Source: Oxalobacteraceae bacterium
GTDB lineage: Bacteria; Pseudomonadota; Gammaproteobacteria; Burkholderiales; Burkholderiaceae_D
Assembly (NCBI GenBank): GCA_947374865.1
Contig: CANCDR010000001.1
Span: forward strand, 186,001-250,000
Reading direction: 5' to 3'
Length of the DNA stretch: 64,000 bases
Part shown: positions 25,437 through 33,405 of the stretch, piece by piece
Layout of the letters: every line of letters starts with the position of its first letter
Numbering within the stretch: the stretch's first letter is position 1
Program-made: the position numbers and the translations under genes
Notes under the pieces: model-generated
The model's database searches: none
The model's input: the letters and a program-made list of their open reading frames with translations, nothing else
What the model was told of the DNA's origin: nothing

Positions 25437-27149
25437 TTAGCGTGACATGTTGGCCGTAAGCCAAACGCGATTTGTGACCAAGGCACCGTCCTGATCCTTA
25501 CCTGTCGTGCTTGGATTCGGGTTCTCCCCGATCCGGCGCGACCAGACCGCTTTGAATAAAGGACCATCCGTCATCTGCCAGCTCGCCGCCAGACCTGCGC
25601 CTTTTAAGCTGTAGGCATTGAGCGCTTGCGCACCCATAAAATTGTTATGGACGTTAGTCTTGATCGAACCGATATCAAACAGGCCGGTCACGTTAAAGCC
25701 GTACGGCAGACGCCAGCGCAGTTCAAGATTGAGCAAACTACCCAACGAACCACCTGCTTCACTCACCGGATAAGCGCGAACGCCGTTAGCGCCGCCAAGA
25801 TAAATTTTTTCGGAGGAATCGAGATTTTTATCCGTCCACTGGCTCGTGAAGGCGGCATAGGCAGAGACACTCTTGCTAAACATTTGCAAACGCGTCGCGC
25901 TAATACGCAGCTTGGAATAGCGCCCCGCCGTTTGCGTCGTAGCCGCATCAGCGACCGCATTGGGCGAACCGGCCAGATCAATTTTGCCGGCAGAGATTGC
26001 GAGATTGGCAGTCGTCGCACCACCCTGGCCGATATCATCGAAGCTATTAAACGTCAGACCAAAGCTCAGCGGTATCGCCTTGTAACGCGTGACGATTTCC
26101 CCGCCTGAACGATTATCGAACTGCTTTACGTCGAGATTAAGATTGGTGTACAGGTTCGTGGTCCGCGAGCGGATCATCGGGTAGGTCAGCTCGGCACCGA
26201 AGGTATCCGAGGTACCGGTCGAATTGAGCGCAGCAAATTCAGAACCGATCAGGCGGTATTGCAGATGCGAGGCATTCAAGCCAAAACGCACGCCTTTGCT
26301 ACCCAGAGGGACAGTGCTACCTAAACGCAGGTAATCACTCCCCTGTGTATGAATAACGCTCATACCTAACTGTTCGGCAGCACCAAAGGGGCTGTTCAGG
26401 TTCACGTTCAGTGAGAGGCGCGGCGCACCAGTCGAACGTGATCCGGTATTGTCGATCAAGACGTCGCCGGTCAACAGGGATTCGTCGGTCAGGGTCAGCA
26501 ACATGTCCGTTTCACCACCACTACGACCTTCAGACAAGGTGCCCGCAACACTCACGCCGGGTAAATCATCGGCCAACAATAAAGCACGGTCGAGTTTTTT
26601 AAGGTTGAGTGGCTGTCCGACTTTTTGCTCGGCCTCCAGCACATCACGCACCACAGCAGTGCGAACCCGCGACGAGCCTTTCCCTTCAATCACGATGCCA
26701 CCAAAAACGGCCTCAACAATTTGGATACTGACTTCATCACCCGAGATATCTTGCGTAGGTACATACGCCCGCACCAGCCAACCCGCATCAGCGTAAGTCT
26801 TGGCGATGACGGCGGCGGCTTCGTTGAGTTGGACGAAGTCGAGTGGCCGATCCAGATAAGAGGCGAGCAGCGGCGCCAATTGCTCGCTCGAGAGGCGTTT
26901 ATTACCCTCAAAACGAAAACTTTTTACGTTCAGGGTGACACCCTTTTGTGGCCGCATGGGCGTGGGCTCAACCGACTTCTTTGGTGTCAGCAACGCAGGC
27001 GGCATCACTGGCTGACGTTCCCGCTCAATCTGCTGTTGCAGCGCGCCGGCATCGGGCGCGCGCTGGGCTTGGCTGGGTCCGATGAAGCTGGCGTAGCCGA
27101 GTGCCGTCAGAAGAGCCAAGCGGCGTGTTCTGGAAGAGGAGGTAATCAT
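25437..27149 (-). CDS. Two-partner secretion outer-membrane transporter (TpsB, ShlB/FhaC family)
   Basis: The 570-residue product has a signal peptide (cleavage after SQA), a proline-rich N-terminal stretch with an ERERQPVMPPAL segment, a POTRA domain (VKSFRFEGNKRLSSEQLAPLL) followed by VPTQDISGDEVSIQIVEAVFGGI as a second POTRA-like unit, and a C-terminal 16-strand Omp85-type barrel with IYLGGANGVRAYP, the conserved loop-6 region. It exports the TpsA encoded 15 bases downstream. The ATG at 27149 has AAGG at proper spacing, while the one at 27155 is too close. The preceding gene encodes a parvulin, probably in the same operon. Confidence 0.93.
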   Translation of the reverse strand: MITSSSRTRRLALLTALGYASFIGPSQAQRAPDAGALQQQIERERQPVMPPALLTPKKSVEPTPMRPQKGVTLNVKSFRFEGNKRLSSEQLAPLLASYLDRPLDFVQLNEAAAVIAKTYADAGWLVRAYVPTQDISGDEVSIQIVEAVFGGIVIEGKGSSRVRTAVVRDVLEAEQKVGQPLNLKKLDRALLLADDLPGVSVAGTLSEGRSGGETDMLLTLTDESLLTGDVLIDNTGSRSTGAPRLSLNVNLNSPFGAAEQLGMSVIHTQGSDYLRLGSTVPLGSKGVRFGLNASHLQYRLIGSEFAALNSTGTSDTFGAELTYPMIRSRTTNLYTNLNLDVKQFDNRSGGEIVTRYKAIPLSFGLTFNSFDDIGQGGATTANLAISAGKIDLAGSPNAVADAATTQTAGRYSKLRISATRLQMFSKSVSAYAAFTSQWTDKNLDSSEKIYLGGANGVRAYPVSEAGGSLGSLLNLELRWRLPYGFNVTGLFDIGSIKTNVHNNFMGAQALNAYSLKGAGLAASWQMTDGPLFKAVWSRRIGENPNPSTTGKDQDGALVTNRVWLTANMSR

Positions 27150-27236
27150 AAACATGCCTTGAAAATAAAGTGCGAATAAATCAACGACAAAAAAGTATTC
27201 TGCGCATACCTAAGCAAACGAACTTGGTGGTAAAAA

Positions 27237-28067
27237 TTACTTTCCTTCGACCGTCGCTGCGTTGACCAGCTTTTTTACCAACGCTGCCCGCAGCTGCGTT
27301 TGCACGGCTTTTACCAGCTGTGGCTTGCTGTCTTCAAAACTGGGCACCAAAAATTTGCGTTGATCACTCAGTTTGATGATTTGCCAGCCGACGGGTGTTT
27401 GAATTGGCGCCGCCGATAGCGCACCTTTGGTGAGGCCAAGAACCGACTTGGCCAGCGGTTGAATTAATTGATCCGCCATAATCCAACCCAGGCTGCCGCC
27501 GTTGAGGCGCGAATTGTCGAGCGATTTTTCTTTTGCTAACTTTTCAAACGGCTCCCCCTTTTGCGCCGCTTTTAACACGCCCAGGGCTTCAGCCTCCGTG
27601 GCCAACACGATATGACTAACCAAATACTGATTGGTATCTGCCAGCAGGCCCACCTGACGCTGATATTCCGCGCGCAGCATGTCCTCGGTGATTGGTGACT
27701 TCTCAGCGCTTTTTTGTAATGCCAATTCGGCAAGGATCGACTTTCTGGCCATGGTTAATTGGTTTTGCGAAGCCGGCAATTTGTCCAGACTCAGCCGCAC
27801 GGCTTCCTGCGCTAAAACCTCGCGCGCAATTAATTCATTTTTGATAATATCTCTTAGTTCCGGCGTATCCTTCGCCCCATTGGCCAAGGCAGGACTCACT
27901 AAATTCTCTAATAAATCTTGGTAAATCCTCACACCATTAACTGTGACTAAAACCGGCCGGGATTCGGACAGCTTTTCTGCAGCGAGTGCTTGCGTCATGA
28001 ATAAGAATGCCAAGGCAAGAGCACCTGTTTTTTGCATTATGTCTGCTCGGTGCATATAATTTTTCAT
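27237..28067 (-). CDS. Periplasmic parvulin-type peptidyl-prolyl isomerase/chaperone
   Basis: The product (276 residues from 28067) has a signal-like N-terminus (MQKTGALALAFLFMTQALAA), a helical SurA_N-like region with MARKSILAELALQK, and a PpiC domain (YLVSHIVLATEAEAL, LNGGSLGWI, IQTPVGWQIIKL). It resembles PpiC/Par27-type chaperones. In Bordetella, Par27 assists the TPS exoprotein FHA across the periplasm, which fits its place directly before tpsB and tpsA (87-base gap). The frame continues to 28160 but the extra residues are not secretory in character. ATGs at 28067, 28055 and 28037 all leave a signal peptide, and none has a strong ribosome binding site. Confidence 0.85.
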   Translation of the reverse strand: MKNYMHRADIMQKTGALALAFLFMTQALAAEKLSESRPVLVTVNGVRIYQDLLENLVSPALANGAKDTPELRDIIKNELIAREVLAQEAVRLSLDKLPASQNQLTMARKSILAELALQKSAEKSPITEDMLRAEYQRQVGLLADTNQYLVSHIVLATEAEALGVLKAAQKGEPFEKLAKEKSLDNSRLNGGSLGWIMADQLIQPLAKSVLGLTKGALSAAPIQTPVGWQIIKLSDQRKFLVPSFEDSKPQLVKAVQTQLRAALVKKLVNAATVEGK

Positions 28068-28466
28068 GTTGACTTGATTGTGCATTTGGAGATCGTTATC
28101 ACTAACGAGCCTCGGAGTGAAAGAACCGACTACCCCTATTTTCGGCTTTGGCAGATTCAAAGCGGACGCTGAGATCCCGCCTTCAAAATAATTAAGCGCG
28201 AACGGTCACTATTTCTCGCGTTATCATAGGTGGTAAGGTCAGCCCGGAAGTTACAAATTACAACGTTTCAATTTTCGTAAAAGAAGATTTAAAATTTATT
28301 TTCCCCGAAGGCATCAAGCCAATTAAACTTAATAAAACATAGGGTTAGATGATTAGTTAAAAAATTAATCACCCCCTCTCAATTAATTGCCAATTTCAAA
28401 ATGAAATAATTTGAAATATTTCAAGCGATCTTTTGCTTCACCTGCCTAAAATCTTTATCATTCCGC
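28068..28466. other. AT-rich divergent intergenic region between the TPS operon and the membrane regulator
   Basis: This stretch (306-399 bases, depending on the ppiC start) is much richer in A and T than its neighbours. It must hold the promoters of both the leftward ppiC-tpsB-tpsA operon and the rightward regulator. It carries the nested palindromes listed at 28391-28424. I see no small gene in it. Confidence 0.6.
28391..28424. promoter_or_regulatory. Nested palindromes, candidate operator
   Basis: TTGAAATATTTCAA at 28411-28424 is a perfect 14-base palindrome. Just before it, ATTTCA (28393-28398) and TGAAAT (28402-28407) form a second inverted repeat sharing the same half-site. The element ends 42 bases before the ATG of the divergent regulator. 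A binding site for that protein is a plausible inference. Confidence 0.5.
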
Positions 28467-30170
28467 ATGGATAGAAATTTGTTAGCTACAGTTACATCGA
28501 ATTCGTGTCAAAGCCATCGTCGAATGAGGGAACTCATCACGACCTTTTTTCTGCTGTTCGTTTTGTTTTTGGCCGCCAAAACATGTTGCGCACAAACGCA
28601 ATCCATCCCACAAAACACCCCCTCTCTTGAGTTGGCTTATTACGTCGATGCCGACCATCAGTCGATCGATGCGATTAATCCCCAGGCTTTTACAGCGTTT
28701 TCAGGCAGTAAAAACTTTGGCTTTACCAAGGCCACCGTATGGGTACGGGTAACGCCGCAAAATGTGCTCGCTGATACAAACTATTATCTGAATTTTTGGT
28801 CGGTATTTACCGATGAGCTGAGAATTTTCGGCATGGATAAGAATGGCCAGCCAGATCAGCTTTTGGCACTCCAGGGAGATAAGAAGAACGCGCAAAATTG
28901 GCAGACCAAAAACCCGGTCAAGGCCTTCGAAATTCGAGGTAGCACGTCCTCAGCTGTTTATTACTACGCGTTGAAAAACGACGGATTACTCTTAGTTGAC
29001 TTGCAAATCCTCACCTTGGAAGACTACGTCAAGCTCAAGCGGAATAACCTGATCAATAAATTTATCATCGTGGGATTTGCCCTGCCGATCTTGGTATGGA
29101 TCTTAGTTTCCGGAATTTCGATTCCCGTGACCCTGAGTCTGCCTTTCTTTGTCGCGCAGTTTTGTATGATTATTATTTTTCTATTTGGTGCTGGAGACAT
29201 TAACCAGCTATTAGAAACGGCTCATGTTGATGATGACACGGTCACGAAATTCCTCATGGCTCTGCTATTTACCTGCGTAGTGTTATTCAATATCGGATTT
29301 CTGCAGGCATTTAAACTCAACTCCCCTGTTTTGCGCGCGCTACGAATCCTTAGCCTATGCGTACTTGGTGTCAGTTTTGTGAACTTGTTCGTCGAATTAC
29401 GTGGCTTTATTTTTCTTATTTATATTTATTTTTTGGTCGGTAATCTGGTCTGCCTAGGTGCCTCCACAAAACTGACGTCAGTGAGCCGGGGACTAAAAAA
29501 TGCTGTGATGAGTGGCTATTTCTTGCTCTGTATTTTGCCGATCATAAATTTGCTGATCTTTACCCAAAAAATTCCGATCGAATTTTTTAACTACAACATC
29601 GCTATTTTTTCTGCCGCCGTCTTTACCAGCTTTATGCTGCTGATGATTTTCGTTCAGACTAATCAGTTCAAAGAAAATGCCCGTCTGGCTGAAATTAAAC
29701 TGGCACAAGAAAAACAACATCGGACGATTGATCAGCGCATCTATGAAGAGCAAAGCGGCCTGCTCTCCAGTTTATCGCAGGAATATAAAACTTCACTCGC
29801 CGCGGCCGATCAGAAACTATCCGCCATCACCGATATCGCGCAACGACTTACGATCGCTGCGGAACAGCCAAAGGAATTGCAGATTGACCGCGAAAAAATG
29901 CAGCTCGTGGGAGGTCTGGCGACTGTCGCGCTGTCAGCTGCAGAATTAAGCCTGTTGGAAGCCTTTTTCGCGAGCCGCGGTAAGGTACTGGAATATGCCG
30001 AATTAGGTCAGACTTTAGGCAAGAACTATTCCTACAAAGACTGGAAATCGCTCGCCGTCATCATCACCCGCCTGCGCAAGAAAATGATCGCCGCCGGCGC
30101 AGAAGCACGCTGCATCGCCTCCGTGCGCGGACAGGGGTATCAATGTACGGTGGAGTTGGTGATTAGTTAG
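28467..30170 (+). CDS. Membrane one-component regulator: DISM sensor, 7TM, coiled coil, OmpR-type winged helix
   Basis: The 567-residue product has a signal peptide (core FFLLFVLFLAA). A periplasmic 7TMR-DISMED2-like beta domain covers about residues 50-185 (FGFTKATVWVRV, NYYLNFWSVFTDELRIF). Seven membrane helices follow (about 200-395), then a coiled coil (about 400-470). The C-terminal winged helix (about 490-560, AELSLLEAFFASRGKVLEY, ITRLRKKMIAAG, RGQGYQC) is of the OmpR/PhoB type. DISM modules are usually followed by kinases or cyclases. Here the output is DNA binding by the same membrane protein, as in ToxR or CadC but with a 7TM sensor. It is divergent from the TPS operon. An ATG at 28524 would give a tidier signal peptide; neither start has a clear ribosome binding site. 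Confidence 0.8.
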   Translation: MDRNLLATVTSNSCQSHRRMRELITTFFLLFVLFLAAKTCCAQTQSIPQNTPSLELAYYVDADHQSIDAINPQAFTAFSGSKNFGFTKATVWVRVTPQNVLADTNYYLNFWSVFTDELRIFGMDKNGQPDQLLALQGDKKNAQNWQTKNPVKAFEIRGSTSSAVYYYALKNDGLLLVDLQILTLEDYVKLKRNNLINKFIIVGFALPILVWILVSGISIPVTLSLPFFVAQFCMIIIFLFGAGDINQLLETAHVDDDTVTKFLMALLFTCVVLFNIGFLQAFKLNSPVLRALRILSLCVLGVSFVNLFVELRGFIFLIYIYFLVGNLVCLGASTKLTSVSRGLKNAVMSGYFLLCILPIINLLIFTQKIPIEFFNYNIAIFSAAVFTSFMLLMIFVQTNQFKENARLAEIKLAQEKQHRTIDQRIYEEQSGLLSSLSQEYKTSLAAADQKLSAITDIAQRLTIAAEQPKELQIDREKMQLVGGLATVALSAAELSLLEAFFASRGKVLEYAELGQTLGKNYSYKDWKSLAVIITRLRKKMIAAGAEARCIASVRGQGYQCTVELVIS

Positions 30171-30438
30171 ACAAATACGTATGACCTAAAGCGCCGATAG
30201 CTCGTCGCTTAGCCTGCCTTCGCGCTGGCAGCTCAAAATCAACCCGCCCTACGTCGGTCATCAACAGTGCTTTAAGTGAAGTGCGCTTGATGCTACTCAA
30301 GCGCTGCCATTCTGCGACGGGTACCAGTACGGCAGTCTGCGTACCGTGCTTCGTCAAAAATTGGGGACCCTCACTAACACAGGCTTCTAGCAATTCACTG
30401 AAACGCGCTTTGGCATCCTGTACTGGCCAGCTATGCAT
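30163..30438 (-). CDS. Orphan Phd/YefM-type antitoxin
   Basis: The 91-residue protein opens WPVQDAKARFSELLEACVSEGPQFLTKHGTQTAVLVPVAEW in segments that define the Phd/YefM fold, a DNA-binding antitoxin that represses its own operon. The toxin gene normally follows the antitoxin. Here the frame instead ends inside the last codons of the convergent regulator gene (8-base overlap) and no toxin is present on either side. The last 15 residues may be read-through into foreign sequence after loss of the original end. A perfect operator-like palindrome lies upstream at 30456. Confidence 0.78.
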   Translation of the reverse strand: MHSWPVQDAKARFSELLEACVSEGPQFLTKHGTQTAVLVPVAEWQRLSSIKRTSLKALLMTDVGRVDFELPARRQAKRRAIGALGHTYLSN

Positions 30439-30455
30439 ACATCACCTCAGACGAC

Positions 30456-30469
30456 ACTAAAAATTTAGT
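30456..30469. promoter_or_regulatory. Palindrome upstream of the Phd-like antitoxin
   Basis: ACTAAA (30456-30461) and TTTAGT (30464-30469) are perfect arms separated by AA, 17 bases before the antitoxin ATG. Phd-type antitoxins bind such sites to autoregulate; binding here is inference. Confidence 0.45.
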
Positions 30470-30544
30470 CTATCAAGTATTCAGCCTGCTCACAATGGTG
30501 ACTGCGTGACAGTCTTATTTCTGACACGCTGCTCCAACCATCGC

Positions 30545-31186
30545 TTACGCGGCGACCAAACTCCGCTTGACCACGCCGCTTCCCGCACCGACCTGAATAT
30601 CACCTGACAGCTGGCCACCCTCTTCGATCACGACTTTGCCGTAACGGACCTTGCCGCTGACTTTGCCGCCGGCGTAAATCACCAACTTCTGACGAGCAGT
30701 CAGTTCGCCGTCGAATTCGCCGTGGATTTCGGCGATGTCAATTTCTGCGGCGCCTTTGAAAGAGCCGCATTCGGTAATCTGAATCACGCGTGAATCGATG
30801 GTGGCTTCGACTTTGCCTTCGACGACCAACGTGTCGCAGTCGGTGATTTCGACGCCTTTGAGTTTGATGTTGGGGCCGACGATTAATTTACTGCCGCCTT
30901 CGCCGCTGCCGCTGCTACTGCCGCTGCCACTGCCACTAAAATTTGCCATAACGTCCAGACCATATCCTGCTGGCTCAGGAAAGCTCGCGCTCGGCAGTTT
31001 GGCCAGACTGGCGCTGCCGCTTTGCGGACTTAAAGATGATACTGACGTGACCGCTGACATGGGCGGCATCGCGCTCAGCGGACTGGACGAGGCGCTTGAG
31101 GTAGTGGATGGGCTGGATGCACTGCCAGTGGGAGGCGATGCAGGGGAATTATCACGTTTGCCAAAAAGGGTTTCGGACCGCAGCAT
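30545..31186 (-). CDS. Bactofilin (polymer-forming cytoskeletal protein)
   Basis: The 213-residue product has a C-terminal bactofilin domain (DUF583, about residues 95-200) made of short beta-helix turns such as LVVEGKVEATIDSRVIQI, AEIHGEFDGELTARQKLVIYAGGKVSGKVRYG and VVIEEGGQLSGDI. Bactofilins polymerise without nucleotide and organise cell shape, stalks or polar complexes. The N-terminal 90 residues are Ser/Pro/Ala-rich low complexity, longer than the usual short tail. GGAG precedes the ATG at 31186. No peptidase of the M23 type, a common partner, is adjacent. Confidence 0.88.
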   Translation of the reverse strand: MLRSETLFGKRDNSPASPPTGSASSPSTTSSASSSPLSAMPPMSAVTSVSSLSPQSGSASLAKLPSASFPEPAGYGLDVMANFSGSGSGSSSGSGEGGSKLIVGPNIKLKGVEITDCDTLVVEGKVEATIDSRVIQITECGSFKGAAEIDIAEIHGEFDGELTARQKLVIYAGGKVSGKVRYGKVVIEEGGQLSGDIQVGAGSGVVKRSLVAA

Positions 31187-31370
31187 GGGAGCTCCTGAAA
31201 AAATGGCAATGACAAGAGATGGAAATACCCCTTGCCTGCTCGCTGATTGGGCTGCTGCAAACCCTTAAAGTTCAGAAATTTCTTACCCTCCCACCAAAAA
31301 GAACGATCGTATTATTATTTGCTGAAATTGCGTTATAGTATGACATCCTCATTTCACTGAAAGACCCGCC

Positions 31371-32405
31371 ATGACTTCCCTCGCCACGCTTACTAATCGC
31401 CAGTTTCGTCTTGCAGCACGGCCCGTCGGTGTGGTCAAGGACAGTGACTGGCAACAGACCGAGGAAACCCTGCGCGAACTTACCGAGGGCGAAATCATCG
31501 TTCAAGTGCTCTACCTGTCGCTCGATCCGGCCATGCGCGGCTGGATGAATGAAGGTAAATCGTATATTCGTCCGGTGGCGATCGGTGAAGTCATGCGCGC
31601 CGGCGGCATCGGCATCGTGATCGCATCACGCTCGAGTAAATTTGTGGTCGGCGATACCCTTTCTGGTTTGCTCGGTGTGCAGTCTTACTGGATCGGTGCG
31701 GCCGATGACAGGATGGCCAGCTTTTATAAGGTTGATGGCAAGGCCATGCCTTTGCCAAAGTATCTGAACGCGCTCGGCATGCCGGGGATGACGGCCTACT
31801 TTGGTTTGCTCGAAGTGGGCATGCCAAAAGCTGGCGAAACCGTCGTGGTATCGGGCGCTGCTGGGGCGGTCGGCCAAACGGTCGGTCAGGTGGCGAAACA
31901 AAAGGGCTGCCGCGTGGTCGGCATCGCCGGTGGTCAGGAAAAATGTGATTTTGTGGTCAAAGAACTGGGCTTTGATGCCTGTATCGATTACAAGAACGGC
32001 TCAGTGCATGAGGGCTTGAAGACACATTGCCCGAATGGCGTCGACGTCTATTTTGATAATGTCGGCGGCGAGATTCTGGACGCTGTCCTTACCCGTATCA
32101 ACATGAAGGCGCGCATCGTCATCTGCGGCGCTATTTCACAGTACAACAATACGACGCCAGTCAAAGGACCGGCGAATTACTTGTCACTGCTGGTCAATCG
32201 GGCACGCATGGAAGGGATCGTGGTGTTCGATTATGCAGATCGTTATCACAAGGCGGTCACTGAAATGGCTGGCTGGATGCGGGCCGGCAGCTTCCAATCG
32301 CGCGAGGATATTGTGCAAGGGCTGGAAAATTTTCCGGCGGCGCTACAGATGCTTTTTAGTGGAAAAAATTTCGGCAAGCTCGTTTTGCAGGTCGCGCAAG
32401 AATAA
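31371..32405 (+). CDS. NADP-dependent oxidoreductase, CurA/leukotriene B4 dehydrogenase-like (MDR family)
   Basis: The 344-residue zinc-free medium-chain reductase has the N-terminal NRQFRLAARPVG segment and YLSLDPAMRGWMNE near residue 60, which mark the prostaglandin reductase/CurA subgroup. The Rossmann motif VVSGAAGAVGQTVGQVAKQKG lies near residues 157-177, then VYFDNVGGEILDAVL near 230. Such enzymes reduce the double bond of alpha,beta-unsaturated ketones or aldehydes with NADPH. The natural substrate is not predictable. A TATAGT at 31334 may be the -10. A bidirectional terminator follows at 32535. Confidence 0.9.
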   Translation: MTSLATLTNRQFRLAARPVGVVKDSDWQQTEETLRELTEGEIIVQVLYLSLDPAMRGWMNEGKSYIRPVAIGEVMRAGGIGIVIASRSSKFVVGDTLSGLLGVQSYWIGAADDRMASFYKVDGKAMPLPKYLNALGMPGMTAYFGLLEVGMPKAGETVVVSGAAGAVGQTVGQVAKQKGCRVVGIAGGQEKCDFVVKELGFDACIDYKNGSVHEGLKTHCPNGVDVYFDNVGGEILDAVLTRINMKARIVICGAISQYNNTTPVKGPANYLSLLVNRARMEGIVVFDYADRYHKAVTEMAGWMRAGSFQSREDIVQGLENFPAALQMLFSGKNFGKLVLQVAQE

Positions 32406-32468
32406 GCAATTGATGAATGCCGGTGACGGGAATTTGGGCGCATCAATATCGATCAGTGTCGGACCATC

Positions 32469-32510
32469 GATGCCACCGCATTGATGCCGCCAAATTGATG
32501 CCACCAAATT
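32469..32510. repeat. 14-bp tandem repeat, three units, after the oxidoreductase gene
   Basis: Units GATGCCACCGCATT, GATGCCGCCAAATT and GATGCCACCAAATT occupy 32469-32482, 32483-32496 and 32497-32510, followed by GATA. It lies between the oxidoreductase stop and the terminator and has no coding role that I can see. Confidence 0.8.
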
Positions 32511-32534
32511 GATATAAGCGTATCGCCGCCTCAT

Positions 32535-32570
32535 AAAAAAACGCTGCCTTGAACGGGCAGCGTTTTTTTA
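32535..32570. terminator. Bidirectional intrinsic terminator between the oxidoreductase gene and efp
   Basis: ACGCTGCC (32541-32548) pairs with GGCAGCGT (32556-32563) around seven bases, with an A run on the left and a T run on the right. It can end both the rightward oxidoreductase transcript and the leftward efp transcript. Confidence 0.88.
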
Positions 32571-32601
32571 TTGCGGTACAACGAAGCGCAGACTTGACGA
32601 C

Positions 32602-33177
32602 TTAGTTACGAATCACCCGCTTGTACTCATTGGTGCGCGTATCGATTTCGATCATGTCGTCTTGACTGACGAACAGCGGTACCTGCACGTTATGGCAGTA
32701 TGCTTCAACGGCGTTTTCAATCTTGGCGTCTTTTAGGACGTTACCCGAAGTATTGCCCTTGACTGCTGGCTCGGAGTAAATGATTTGACGAACGATGGTC
32801 GTTGGTAGCTCGACTGAAATCGCCTTGCCATCATAAAAAATGGCTTCACATTCCATGCCGTCTTTAAGGTAATGCAGCGCATCACCGAGGTTTTCTTCTT
32901 CGATTTCGAACTGATTATATTCCGCGTCCATGAAAACAAACAGCGGATCAGCGAAGTAAGAATAGGTGACCGGCTTTTTGTCGAGTACCACAACATCAAA
33001 TTTATCGTCACCACGCATGACGTTTTCTTGCGGGCTGTTTGTCAGAAGATTTTTCATCTTCCATTTGTAGGTAAAGCCAGTACGGCTCGAACCATTGACA
33101 TCGGAACGCAAGACGATCATCGGCTTGCTATCGACCATAATGATATTACCAACACGGATTTCTTTTGCAGGTTTCAT
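32602..33177 (-). CDS. efp: Translation elongation factor P, arginine type
   Basis: EF-P binds between the P and E sites and relieves ribosome stalling on polyproline. The 191-residue protein has the three beta-barrel domains ([15 protein letters not shown] at the start, [21 protein letters not shown] in the middle, [13 protein letters not shown] at the end). The tip loop reads NGSSRTGF with Arg at position 32 where lysine-type EF-Ps have Lys. That matches EF-Ps rhamnosylated by EarP, encoded directly upstream on the same strand. Start and length are normal. Confidence 0.96.
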   Translation of the reverse strand: MKPAKEIRVGNIIMVDSKPMIVLRSDVNGSSRTGFTYKWKMKNLLTNSPQENVMRGDDKFDVVVLDKKPVTYSYFADPLFVFMDAEYNQFEIEEENLGDALHYLKDGMECEAIFYDGKAISVELPTTIVRQIIYSEPAVKGNTSGNVLKDAKIENAVEAYCHNVQVPLFVSQDDMIEIDTRTNEYKRVIRN

Positions 33178-33405
33178 AAAAAGGCGTCGTAAAAAGTGGG
33201 TTGCATGAAAATCAAAGTCGCATTCAGGCCAACAGCACCAGCAGCGCTCGCTTGATCGAATTCGGGTTAAATTAGCCGAGCATTATACCTGCTTCGCCCC
33301 TTGGGGAGTTAACCAGATGTGCTGTGACCTGGCGGGAGCGCATAAGCGGCCCGTGCGGAGCTCATTAAGCGCTTAGTAATCATTTAGAGATCATTTAGTA
33401 CGATC

